A stretch of 64,000 nt of DNA from contig NZ_VWOX01000019.1 in the NCBI RefSeq assembly GCF_008629675.1, positions 62,001-126,000 of the forward strand, read 5' to 3'. The DNA comes from Roseiconus nitratireducens (GTDB lineage Bacteria; Planctomycetota; Planctomycetia; Pirellulales; Pirellulaceae). A program made the translations under genes and the position numbers. This document shows positions 45,445 to 54,359 of the stretch, one piece after another (within the stretch, counting starts at the first letter, position 1; every line of letters begins with the position of its first letter). The notes below the pieces were generated by a model. The model did no database searches. It was not told the origin of the DNA and saw only the letters and a list, made by a program, of their open reading frames with translations.

Positions 45445-47301
45445 ATGGATAAAGATTCGTTTGTCAATCGCAGCCAACTGATCATTGCGGTATTGGCCAT
45501 TCTGTCGATCGCCGCCCACTTGGCGCTGCGATTTTCGACCGACTTGACGGAACATTGGGTCAATCTGCCGTTGTATTTAGCTCTGTTGCTGGGTGGCGTC
45601 CCACTGGTCGGTCAATTGCTGGTGAAGCTTTTTCGGCGGGAATTCGGGTCGGACTTGCTGGCCGGCATTTCAATCGTTGCTGCAGTCGTCCTCCACGAGT
45701 ATCTCGCCGGAACGCTGGTGGTCCTCATGCTTTCAGGCGGAGAGGCGTTGGAAGCGTACGCGGTCCAGAACGCCTCCTCCGTGTTGCAGGCCCTGGCCAA
45801 TCGCATGCCGTCGATCGCTCATCGCAAGATCGACTCACAGGTCGAAGACGTTGCACTCGACCAGCTGAATATCGGTGACACCCTGCTAGTTTTCCCTCAC
45901 GAAATCTGTCCCATCGACGGCACAGTGATCGAAGGGCACGGGGTGATGGACGAATCCTATCTGACGGGCGAGCCCTACATGATCTCCAAGACGCCCGGGG
46001 CCAGCGTCTTATCGGGCGCGATCAACGGTGAATCAGCTCTGACGATCCGCGCCGAAAAGCTCGCGGTCGACTCGCGATACGCACAAATCATGCGAGTCAT
46101 GGAGGGCTCCCAACAGCATCGCCCGCACATCCGCCGGCTCGGTGACCAACTCGGCGCGATCTACACTCCGGTCGCTGTCGCACTCGCCGTCGCGGCGTGG
46201 ATAATTAGCGGAGATCCCGTGCGATTCCTTGCGGTGCTTGTTGTGGCCACGCCTTGTCCGCTGTTGATTGCCATTCCCGTCGCAATCATTGGTTCCATTT
46301 CGCTGGCGGCCCGCCGTGCGATCGTGATCCGAAACCCCACGGTGTTAGAAAAGATCACTGGTTGTCGCACGGTGATCTTCGACAAGACCGGAACGCTGAC
46401 CTATGGCGAACCGAAATTGACCGAACAGGTTTGCGCCGACGGCGTCGATCCGGAAGAGGTTATGTCGTTGGTGGCAAGCATGGAAAGGTACTCAAAACAT
46501 CCCCTGGCTGAAGCGTTCGTGGCCGCCGGCCGCCAGCAGCAGTCGGCGATTCATGAGGTGACGGAGATCAGCGAAAAACCGGGCCAGGGGCTGCGCGGTC
46601 AAGTGGCGGGAAGGTCCGTGCGTGTGACCAGTCGCAAAGTGCTGGTCGCAGAACAACCGGCTGCCGCATCGGAACTGCCACCTCGGACGGCCGGTCTTGA
46701 GTGCGTTGTTTTAGTCGATGATCGATATGCCGCTACTTTCCGTTTCCGAGATGCACCGCGTGCCGAGGGAGCGACGTTTGTGCAACACCTTCGGCCCCGA
46801 CACGGGGTCAACCGAGTGATGCTGCTCTCGGGGGACCGGGCGTCCGAGGTCCAGTATCTGGCGGACCAAGTTGGCATCCGCGAAGTGCTTGCGGAAAAGA
46901 GCCCGGAAGAAAAACTGGCCATCGTTCGTGCGGAAACGGCGAAGGCCGATACGCTGTTTGTCGGTGACGGGATCAATGATGCGCCGGCCTTGATGGCCGC
47001 AACCGTTGGAATTGCCTTCGGGCAAAACAGTGACGTGACGACCGAGGCGGCGGGAGCTGTCGTGATGGACTCCTCGTTGGAGAAGGTCGACGAATTGATG
47101 CACATCGGCCGACGCATGCGGAGCATTGCCCTGCAAAGCGCTATCGGTGGGATGCTCCTCAGCGTCGTCGCCATGTTCATCGCCGCCGCGGGGTACTTGC
47201 CGCCGGTCGCTGGCGCGCTGACGCAGGAGGTGATTGATGTTTTTGCGGTGGCCAACGCTTTACGAGTTGCCTTGCCACCACGTTCGCTACGCGATTTCTG
47301 A
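45445..47301 (+). CDS. P1B-type metal ATPase with TPCPxxxxxP motif
   Basis: A 618-residue inner-membrane metal pump without an N-terminal metal-binding domain. Motifs: LTGEPYM, membrane metal site VATPCPLLIAIP near residue 268, FDKTGTLTYGEP near 312, SKHPLAEAF and GDGINDAPALM near 507. The TPCP-x5-P motif defines the P1B-5 subgroup (Nia-type, linked to nickel/iron in rhizobia) and differs from the CPC motif of the neighbouring copper ATPase. The C-terminal hemerythrin domain known from Nia is absent; the protein ends soon after the last helices. The transported ion cannot be proven from sequence. Followed by a P-type proton pump. Confidence 0.9.
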   Translation: MDKDSFVNRSQLIIAVLAILSIAAHLALRFSTDLTEHWVNLPLYLALLLGGVPLVGQLLVKLFRREFGSDLLAGISIVAAVVLHEYLAGTLVVLMLSGGEALEAYAVQNASSVLQALANRMPSIAHRKIDSQVEDVALDQLNIGDTLLVFPHEICPIDGTVIEGHGVMDESYLTGEPYMISKTPGASVLSGAINGESALTIRAEKLAVDSRYAQIMRVMEGSQQHRPHIRRLGDQLGAIYTPVAVALAVAAWIISGDPVRFLAVLVVATPCPLLIAIPVAIIGSISLAARRAIVIRNPTVLEKITGCRTVIFDKTGTLTYGEPKLTEQVCADGVDPEEVMSLVASMERYSKHPLAEAFVAAGRQQQSAIHEVTEISEKPGQGLRGQVAGRSVRVTSRKVLVAEQPAAASELPPRTAGLECVVLVDDRYAATFRFRDAPRAEGATFVQHLRPRHGVNRVMLLSGDRASEVQYLADQVGIREVLAEKSPEEKLAIVRAETAKADTLFVGDGINDAPALMAATVGIAFGQNSDVTTEAAGAVVMDSSLEKVDELMHIGRRMRSIALQSAIGGMLLSVVAMFIAAAGYLPPVAGALTQEVIDVFAVANALRVALPPRSLRDF

Positions 47302-47562
47302 CTCGTTGGATGAATCGGGCGCGGAGGGATCCCGCCGGCTTCCAGCCCAACGGGTCGACGGACTGCAGCCGTGTGCATTGACGAGACAATCCATCCTTGG
47401 AGGTTGCGCGAGATTGGCAGCGGAGGGTCGGTCTGGCGATTTCGCTGGGAACTTTGGCTGTGATCGGTGGCGGACCGGCGCTCTGGCTGGCCCGAACGTC
47501 CTGACCGAAGGTGGAGACGAACAAGAGTCGCTTTTCAATTCCTGTAGGGAGATTGGCTAACG

Positions 47563-50043
47563 ATGAACACGCCCTCAACGGCCGCACCAAGCGGCGTTCA
47601 AAAGCTGAGTGAACTGCCGCTTGATGAATTGCAAAAGCGTCTGGAGTGCGACACGGAAGGGCTTGCGACGGCGGATGCCAAGAAGCGGTTGGAAAGATTC
47701 GGTTTCAACGAATTGAGCAAGGAGCCGGTCCATCCGCTGATCAAATTCCTCTCCTACTTCTGGGGACCCATCCCCTGGATGATCGAAGCAGCCGCCGTTC
47801 TCTCAGCCTTGGTGCAGCATTGGGCCGATTTTGCCATCATCATGACCCTGTTGGTGGTCAACGCAGTTGTCGGATTCTGGGAAGAGTTCCAGGCCGGAAA
47901 TGCCATCGCGGCATTGAAAGAAAAGCTCGCGCTGGAGGCTCGCGTGAAGCGGGGCGGCCAGTGGCAATCGGTACCGGCGCGAGAATTGGTGCCCGGCGAT
48001 TTGATTCGCATCCGGCTGGGCGACATCGTCCCCGCTGACGCGCGACTACTCGATGGCGACTCGGTGGAGGTGGACCAGTCCGCTCTGACGGGCGAATCGC
48101 TGCCGGTGACTCGGAATGCCGGGGACGCGGTTTACAGTGGATCCATCCTCAAACAAGGTGAAATCGACGCTTTGGTCTACGGAACCGGAAGCCAGACCTA
48201 CTTCGGTCGCACGGCTCATCTGGTGGAAACGGCCCACACCGCAAGTCATTTTCAAAGGGCGGTGCTGAAGATCGGGAATTTCTTAATCATCGTTGCCGTG
48301 TCGCTGGTTGTCTTGATCTTGCTCGTCGCCCTGTTCCGTGGGGATCCGATCGCGGAGACGTTGCAATTCGCGTTGGTGTTGACGGTTGCTGCGATCCCGG
48401 TCGCGATGCCCACCGTGCTGTCGGTGACGATGGCGGTGGGAGCACGCGTTCTGGCCCGGGGGCAGGCGATCGTGAGTCGTTTGGCATCGATCGAAGAACT
48501 TGCCGGCATGGACATCTTGTGCAGCGACAAGACCGGCACACTGACCCAGAACAAGCTCACCTTGGGTGAGCCGTTCTTGGCTGACGGTGTCACGATACAC
48601 CAGATTCTGCAGGCCGCCAGGCTGGCGTCGCGTGCCGAGAACCAGGACTCCATCGACCAGGCCGTCTTGAATGCGAAATTCGATGAAGGTCCGGAGGATG
48701 GTTTTCAGGTCACCCACTTCCAACCATTCGACCCGGTACACAAGCGCACCGAGGCCACTGTTCGTGGGCGGGACGGCGGCGAGTTCAAAACCAGCAAAGG
48801 CGCTCCCCAGGTGATCCTCGAACTGGTGGACGATGTGAATGCGATTCGTCCACAAGTCGACGACGCAATCGACCGTTTTGCCGCCCGCGGATTTCGGTCG
48901 CTTGGCGTGGCACAGACCGACGAAACCGGCAAATGGCGCTTTCTGGGCGTCTTGCCGCTGTATGACCCTCCGCGAGAGGATTCGAAGGTGACCATCGCCA
49001 CGGCTCGGCAGATGGGATGTCAAGTGAAGATGGTCACGGGCGATCAATTGGCAATCGGCCGTGAGATCGCCGCTCAGCTGGACATGGGGCGACAGTTCGT
49101 GGACGCCAAGGTTTTTCAAGAAACGACGTACCACCAGGCGGCTCGCGTTGACCATTTGATCGAGAACGCCGACGGGTTCGCACAGGTCTATCCGGAGCAC
49201 AAATTTCATATCGTCGATGTGTTGCAAAAGCACGGCCATATCGTGGGCATGACCGGCGACGGGGTGAACGACGCCCCGGCGTTGAAGAAAGCTGATTGCG
49301 GCATCGCGGTGTCGGGAGCGACCGATGCGGCGCGGGCGGCTGCCGACATTGTCCTGCTTTCGCCCGGCTTGTCCGTCGTCATCGACGCAATCAAGGAGGC
49401 CCGAAAGATCTTTCAGCGGATGAACAGCTACGCCATCTACCGGATCGCCGAAACGATTCGCGTGCTGCTGTTCATGACGCTTTCGATTCTAATCTTTAAC
49501 TTCTATCCGGTGACCGCAGTGATGATCGTGCTGCTGGCGTTGCTGAATGACGGCGCCATTCTGTCGATCGCCTATGACAAAGTGCGCTACGCGAATCAAC
49601 CCGAACGTTGGAACATGCGGTTGGTTCTGGGAATTGCCAGTGTGCTGGGACTGGCCGGTGTGGCGGCCTCTTTTCTGCTGTTTTATCTCGCCGAGCGCGT
49701 CTACCATTTGGATCGCGACACGATCCAATCACTGGTCTATTTGAAGCTGTCCGTTGCCGGCCACATGACCGTGTTCGTGACGCGGACTCGGGGGCCATTC
49801 TGGTCGATCGCTCCGGCAAAGATGTTGCTTGGCGCGGTGCTTGGAACTCAATTGGTCGCAACGCTGATCGCAGTCTACGGAATCTTCATGGCGCCGATCG
49901 GTTGGGAACTTGCCGGTCTGGTGTGGGTCTACGCGCTTGCATGGTTTCTAGTCAACGACCGCCTGAAGTTGTTTGCCTACGAGATCTTTGATCACCAGCC
50001 ACCTCGCTCCGCCACAGCAGAAAGCGACGAGAGAACCAGATGA
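47563..50043 (+). CDS. plasma-membrane proton-efflux P-type ATPase (P3A)
   Basis: An 826-residue P3A ATPase like fungal and plant H+ pumps: N-terminal LPLDELQKRLECDTEGL, LTGESLPV, AIPVAMPTVLSVTMAVG in the fourth membrane helix, CSDKTGTLTQNKLTLGE near residue 321, KGAPQ, and MTGDGVNDAPALKKADCGIAVSGATDAARAAADI. It should pump H+ outward and energise or acidify the outside, possibly driving proton-coupled metal efflux, though that link is inferred. The preceding 261-base gap separates it from the metal ATPase, so it probably has its own promoter. It ends just before a dispersed repeat. Confidence 0.95.
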   Translation: MNTPSTAAPSGVQKLSELPLDELQKRLECDTEGLATADAKKRLERFGFNELSKEPVHPLIKFLSYFWGPIPWMIEAAAVLSALVQHWADFAIIMTLLVVNAVVGFWEEFQAGNAIAALKEKLALEARVKRGGQWQSVPARELVPGDLIRIRLGDIVPADARLLDGDSVEVDQSALTGESLPVTRNAGDAVYSGSILKQGEIDALVYGTGSQTYFGRTAHLVETAHTASHFQRAVLKIGNFLIIVAVSLVVLILLVALFRGDPIAETLQFALVLTVAAIPVAMPTVLSVTMAVGARVLARGQAIVSRLASIEELAGMDILCSDKTGTLTQNKLTLGEPFLADGVTIHQILQAARLASRAENQDSIDQAVLNAKFDEGPEDGFQVTHFQPFDPVHKRTEATVRGRDGGEFKTSKGAPQVILELVDDVNAIRPQVDDAIDRFAARGFRSLGVAQTDETGKWRFLGVLPLYDPPREDSKVTIATARQMGCQVKMVTGDQLAIGREIAAQLDMGRQFVDAKVFQETTYHQAARVDHLIENADGFAQVYPEHKFHIVDVLQKHGHIVGMTGDGVNDAPALKKADCGIAVSGATDAARAAADIVLLSPGLSVVIDAIKEARKIFQRMNSYAIYRIAETIRVLLFMTLSILIFNFYPVTAVMIVLLALLNDGAILSIAYDKVRYANQPERWNMRLVLGIASVLGLAGVAASFLLFYLAERVYHLDRDTIQSLVYLKLSVAGHMTVFVTRTRGPFWSIAPAKMLLGAVLGTQLVATLIAVYGIFMAPIGWELAGLVWVYALAWFLVNDRLKLFAYEIFDHQPPRSATAESDERTR

Positions 50044-50060
50044 CTCGACAACGCGCCTTT

Positions 50061-50137
50061 CAATCAAGCATACCGTGGTTCGCAGTGCAATGAGCGGAAG
50101 GCATTCGCCGCCGGTTGATGCGAGAAGAAGGCACGCC
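50061..50137. repeat. dispersed intergenic repeat, copy 2
   Basis: Shares TACCGTGGTTCGCAGTGC, AATGAGCGG and GCCGCCGGTTGA with 36926-37000. It begins 17 bases after the proton-ATPase stop and covers the region where the longest frame of the PrsW-like gene would begin, which argues for the later PrsW start. Confidence 0.65.
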
Positions 50138-50174
50138 GATCGCCAGTCAACGAAACGAGGAAGCTCCTGTTGTG

Positions 50175-50894
50175 ATGAGCCTTTCAGAATTCTTCCTTGC
50201 CCTCGTGCCCTCGCTGGTATGGCTTTGCGTCGCGATGACACTTGCGATCCGGGCAGGCGGCGTGCGGACGTTGGTGATTGCGATCCTGGCTGGTTTATTG
50301 ATCGCGGCACCGATCGGCGTGACCGAGACATGGGTGGTTAGCGTCCTGCACCCGGACGGCCGCTTTGCGACTGATTTTGTCCAGCAGGTTCTTGCCGCAG
50401 CCGTTTGCGAGGAATCGTTCAAGTTTTTGGCGATCGTCCTGGTATTCCGGTCTTTCAGCCGCGACCGGTCAACACTCACCGACCTCATCTTCACGGTGGC
50501 GCTGGGCGTGGCGGTCGGGTGCATGACGGTCGAGAACGTGGCGGCCGTCGCTCACGCGGAGTCATCCCAGAAGATGGCCACGGATCGACTGCTGACAATG
50601 ATCGCGGGGCATCCAAGCTTTCAGTTAGTGATGGCCTGGCTGTTGACCGCTTCCTTCGACCGACGCCTCCGCGTCGGCTGGTTGGTGGCCGCGTGGGCTT
50701 TTCCGGTGGCACTCCACGCCTGGTACGACCTCTCCGAATCGTTATTCCAAGATGAACCACACCCCGGTTCGTCGGAGGACACGATGCTGTACGCCCTGTG
50801 GATCACTTCGGTGTTCACAATTGCCGTGCTGGCAGTTTGGCTGACGATCCAGGTGGTGATCCGTCGAAAAAACTTCATCCAAGGCACGGAGTGA
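50175..50894 (+). CDS. PrsW-family intramembrane metalloprotease
   Basis: About 239 residues with seven or eight membrane segments. Family motifs: AAVCEESFKFLAI (EExxK), GVAVGCMTVENVAAV and LHAWYD (HxxxD), which provide the metal-binding Glu/His/Asp in PrsW-type proteases. PrsW cleaves an anti-sigma factor in Bacillus; many relatives have no known target. ATG at 50175 is preferred to 50115 because the earlier part lies in a dispersed repeat. No anti-sigma gene is adjacent. Confidence 0.87.
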   Translation: MSLSEFFLALVPSLVWLCVAMTLAIRAGGVRTLVIAILAGLLIAAPIGVTETWVVSVLHPDGRFATDFVQQVLAAAVCEESFKFLAIVLVFRSFSRDRSTLTDLIFTVALGVAVGCMTVENVAAVAHAESSQKMATDRLLTMIAGHPSFQLVMAWLLTASFDRRLRVGWLVAAWAFPVALHAWYDLSESLFQDEPHPGSSEDTMLYALWITSVFTIAVLAVWLTIQVVIRRKNFIQGTE

Positions 50895-51507
50895 ACGCAA
50901 GGCGTGCTTGCGAAAAAGCGTTCTCACTGAGAAAGAAAAAGCCGGCAAGCGATTCAGATCGCAAGTCGACTTTAGATGGACGCGGAGGGATCCAATTTGC
51001 CTGGGACACCATTTGCGCAAGCGATTTCCTCGCACGCACTGACGGCGGGCTTTCTGCCAGCCGGCAAAACTCTGGTCATCTGAAAACAGAAACAAGTCGT
51101 TCGGAAAACAGAAAACCAGACATTGCGGACAAGGAATCGCCCGACGCACAGCAGTATTTTTGCTAAGTCGCATCGGTTGATTCACCTCCGCGCCGGCCGG
51201 AATCCGCATCGAGCCTTTGGTCGATGCAACCGCCGCGCCGATTGCAGCTTCATCTCAGGCGAGTTTAGGGCCGCCTGCATCCCCTTGAAATGACCGAACC
51301 GTTTCCAGTCCTCTGCCAAGATCCACGAAGTTAAATGCCTTCACGACTCAACGTCTGCCACAGTTCGCTCACGTAGTCATCGTGAGTTGCACGCGACCGA
51401 CTGGAATGAGTGGCCTGAATCGACAGAGCAAAACCGGCTGTCATCATTCGGCGCTCACTCCGCTGAATCGCCGAAGAGCCCGCCTAAGTTTTCTTCGTCC
51501 AGCGTGC
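50895..51507. other. 613-base region without a supported gene
   Basis: A short stem, CGCAAG-gcgtg-CTTGCG (50896-50912), just follows the PrsW stop and could be a weak terminator. Open frames on both strands give Arg/Ser-rich translations without domains. Nothing else is recognisable. Confidence 0.4.
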
Positions 51508-51993
51508 TCAGCTCGACGGGACGACCTCGACTCGGACCATTGTCGAGAGCAGTTCGACAAAGGCTTTCGACTCACGCTCCTGACTTCCTTCGACGTCCAA
51601 GACGCGTTCACCCCAATACATCCAGTCGGGGAACATACTGTTGTTGGTGAAAGACCCCTCGCCGATGAAGTGAAACAGGTGGATTTCCTTTCCATCAACC
51701 AGCCTCAGGCCTACGCTGAACCAATCAGAACTGTCGTGAGCGCTCCACGAAGCGCCCAATACATTGTCGTGATAGCCATAGGTGATCGCCTCGACGTCGC
51801 CATACGGAAAGACATGATGGCGACGAAAGAACCAAAGGTAACGCGAGTTGAGACGGATTGCCTCTGCTTGAGGGTCAATCTCGACCTCCCGGACGGCCAG
51901 ACCAAATAGCAAGATCCGCAGCCGCCAAGCCGTTTTGGCAACAATACGACAACCACGTTTTCCAACGCGTGGGCAGATAGAGAATAGACGCAT
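51508..51993 (-). CDS. hypothetical protein
   Basis: A 161-residue protein (ATG at 51993; the frame extends to 52038). Beta-rich with aromatic blocks: REVEIDPQAEAIRLNSRYLW, FFRRHHVFPYGDVEAITYGY, FSVGLRLVDGKEIHLFHFIG, WMYWGERVLDVEGSQE. The alternation suggests a PH-like or GRAM-like beta domain, as in small planctomycete proteins with the RSRYLWF pattern, but no named family is claimed. No signal peptide. It stands alone between gene-poor stretches. Confidence 0.65.
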   Translation of the reverse strand: MRLFSICPRVGKRGCRIVAKTAWRLRILLFGLAVREVEIDPQAEAIRLNSRYLWFFRRHHVFPYGDVEAITYGYHDNVLGASWSAHDSSDWFSVGLRLVDGKEIHLFHFIGEGSFTNNSMFPDWMYWGERVLDVEGSQERESKAFVELLSTMVRVEVVPSS

Positions 51994-52507
51994 GATGGAA
52001 CTTGTTCCGGAAGTGCTGTCGGGAAACGTCAGTGCCACAGCACAGCGATGCGTTTCAAAATGGACGTACCGGATGAGAGGTGAAGTTTAACTCTCCCTAA
52101 GTTATCAAATGGCGAGCACTCCCGTGATTGCTATCGTGGCAGACGACTCCAACCTCATCGACCCGCTCAACCCATCGCATGATTTACTCCGAGCTAGGGA
52201 CTTCATCAAACTGTCACCGACGAAACCAACGCCGTCCCAGTCTCGAAGCGGATTACGGATTGCGAGAAGAACGGAGGCTGCCGAACGCGACTTGCACGAG
52301 ATCGCTTTCCAAATCGCCGTCACAGATGGACGGCCTCTCGTTGCTGGTCGAATTATCGATCAGTTCGTCGGTGAGTGCCAAAGACTCGCCGACAGTACAA
52401 TACGGCGGCGACAGCTGGAGCGAAGGAGCGGCGGCGTTGAGTTGGATTCAAGACATCTTATTTTTCGGTTTTTGGTTATCGAAGCGGACTTTCTGGAGAA
52501 CGATGCA
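51994..52507. other. upstream region of the DUF2961 gene
   Basis: A plus-strand frame is open from 52109 in phase with the downstream gene, but its translation has no domain, lacks hydrophobic periodicity and precedes a good signal peptide start. I treat it as non-coding. No clear promoter is seen. Confidence 0.4.
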
Positions 52508-53533
52508 ATGAGCACGAAGAAATCGATTCACATTCTGCTAATCGTCTTTTTCGTCGCAAGCGTTTCTGCGGAGGACCCGCGCCCGTCCAAGTCGGCTCAC
52601 ACAACGACTGATGTAACGCCGCGAACCTTCAGCTCCATCGGTAAAGAAAAGGCGATTCTGAAAGCTGATACCGAAGTCGTTTTGTTTCACCGCAAGGGCA
52701 AGGGCTGTCTGACTCACATGTGGTTCGCAATGGATTCACGCACCCGAATCCGCATTTACGTTGACGGCGAACAGACCCCGTCAATCGACATGGCGCAGGA
52801 TCTTGGACACGGCTACGCTTTCGGCGGGCCACCGGAGCCCTGGGGTGTGCGTCAATTCGGCAGGAAGGGCGGAGTTTACAACAACTTTCGGATTCCGTTC
52901 GGCAGCGAGATTAAGGTGGCCGTGTTACCGACGACAAAGGTGTTTGACCGAGTCACTGATCGAAAGATCTGGTGGATCATCCGCGGTTCCGAAGGAATCC
53001 CTGTGACTGTCGGCGGCGTCTCGCTGCCAGACACAGCCCGGCTGCACCTGTATCGACTTGAAGACTACCACGCGGAACCGCTGGAAGAATTCGATCTCTG
53101 TGAAGTCGCCGGCGCTGGAGCGCTTTATCAAGTAACCGTTGCCGCCGAGGGGGAGCGACCGCATGGCGACTGGAGGGATCAAGGGTATCAGGAAGGATGC
53201 ACGCGTGCTTACTTCGGCGACGCCCCGGATCCGACATTTCTCTCCTCAGGGCTGGAGGACTACTTCGTTAGTTCCGGCTATTTCCACCATCGGAAACTGT
53301 TTCAATCACCGGTATCCGGGCTGACTCATCTCGATGTGCAAAAGAACCGTTTCTGCGCCTATCGCTTTCACGATGAAGACCCGGTCTTTTTCACAAACGG
53401 ACTGCGTCTCACCCTGCGCTGCGGAGAGAAACTTGACGGACGCGTATTTCACGATCCACCGCCCGCAACGTACACGGTTTACGTCTGGGTCTATGAATGG
53501 AACGCCAATCGCAAACCGGCTTCCGCCCGGTGA
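52508..53533 (+). CDS. exported DUF2961 (GH172-like) protein
   Basis: A 341-residue protein; ATG at 52508 opens a signal peptide (SIHILLIVFFVASVSAED). DUF2961 landmarks: GCLTHMWFAM, RIRIYVDGEQTPSIDM, GGVYNNFRIPFGSEIKVAV, FLSSGLEDYFVSSGYF and FCAYRFHDEDPVFFTNGLRL. DUF2961 was reclassified as glycoside hydrolase family 172, active on fructofuranosyl or related furanosyl linkages; the GLEDYF Glu is a candidate catalytic residue by family analogy. It may help degrade algal or plant oligosaccharides. The nearby SASA-type esterase gene at 54360 fits this theme. Confidence 0.88.
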   Translation: MSTKKSIHILLIVFFVASVSAEDPRPSKSAHTTTDVTPRTFSSIGKEKAILKADTEVVLFHRKGKGCLTHMWFAMDSRTRIRIYVDGEQTPSIDMAQDLGHGYAFGGPPEPWGVRQFGRKGGVYNNFRIPFGSEIKVAVLPTTKVFDRVTDRKIWWIIRGSEGIPVTVGGVSLPDTARLHLYRLEDYHAEPLEEFDLCEVAGAGALYQVTVAAEGERPHGDWRDQGYQEGCTRAYFGDAPDPTFLSSGLEDYFVSSGYFHHRKLFQSPVSGLTHLDVQKNRFCAYRFHDEDPVFFTNGLRLTLRCGEKLDGRVFHDPPPATYTVYVWVYEWNANRKPASAR

Positions 53534-53671
53534 ATCCTCCCATCGAAAAATGCTGCCGCTGCAGAGGCAGAGACCATGCCCTTGGCTATCACCGCCGACA
53601 CCAGAGAGTTAAAAAAAGGCGCACAATGCCGGATGCGACGGGCTCTCCAAGATAAATCCAGGTGCATCAGC

Positions 53672-54109
53672 ATGTCGGAAAATCCATACTCACCAACGGG
53701 CGTTGATGCCGAGCCGCAGAAGGCAGGTGGAATGTTGGGGGGCTTGGTGTTACGAGAGATTCTCAAGTACCTCGGAGCCTATCTCCTCGGGATTGTCTCC
53801 TCCATTGCACTCACTCCCGCAGAAATGAATCTCGGCGGTGCGCCGTTGTGGTTGCTGTACCCGGTCCTAGCTCCCATCGGATTCTTCCTCTTTTACCTCT
53901 ATCTCGAAGGCGCGTACTTGCCCTTCGGAGGAAAAGGACTCAGCTACTGGTTGTACGGCGCCGTCGGATTGGTGCCGTTTGCGATGGAGCTGTTGGCCTA
54001 CTTTTTGGGATCACGCAGGCTACCTGCGTGGCGGGCCTTGTGGATTGCTTTTCCGATAGGATTCGTGGGCACACTCGGTGTGTACTACACCGCCGCCGCC
54101 TCCATTTAG
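53672..54109 (+). CDS. hypothetical small membrane protein
   Basis: A 145-residue protein starting MSENPYSPTGVDAEPQK, a very common opening of short planctomycete membrane proteins. It has about four hydrophobic segments (EILKYLGAYLLGIVSSIAL; LWLLYPVLAPIGFFLFYLYL; YGAVGLVPFAMELLAYFLG; ALWIAFPIGFVGTLGVYYTA). The longer frame from 53576 is rejected because this start motif is internal. Function unknown. Confidence 0.75.
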   Translation: MSENPYSPTGVDAEPQKAGGMLGGLVLREILKYLGAYLLGIVSSIALTPAEMNLGGAPLWLLYPVLAPIGFFLFYLYLEGAYLPFGGKGLSYWLYGAVGLVPFAMELLAYFLGSRRLPAWRALWIAFPIGFVGTLGVYYTAAASI

Positions 54110-54359
54110 TCGTGGTGGCCGACCGGGCTTGCCTGCCGCTTTCGACGCCTCGGGCGACGCGGCTGCCGCGGCGAATAACGTCGACCGACAAATCCGACTT
54201 GGGCAGAGCTTTCGCGATGGGCACGAGCTCTGTCGCCGATCTCTCTCGCGCGTCCATCTCTTGTGCATCGTTCGCTTGGGACGGGAATCCGGAGACGATC
54301 GAAAGATTCAGGTATGATCTCTCTTTGATTTAGTCCATAAACGCAAACGCAAGATAAAA

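Noticed and set aside
48283..49239. 318-residue minus-strand open frame
   Set aside because: Antisense to the proton ATPase gene and without recognisable motifs.
50742..51209. 155-residue minus-strand open frame
   Set aside because: Overlaps the PrsW-like gene end and has low-complexity, non-family sequence.
52109..52507. in-frame N-terminal extension of the DUF2961 protein
   Set aside because: The extension has no domain and would bury a good signal peptide that begins at 52508.
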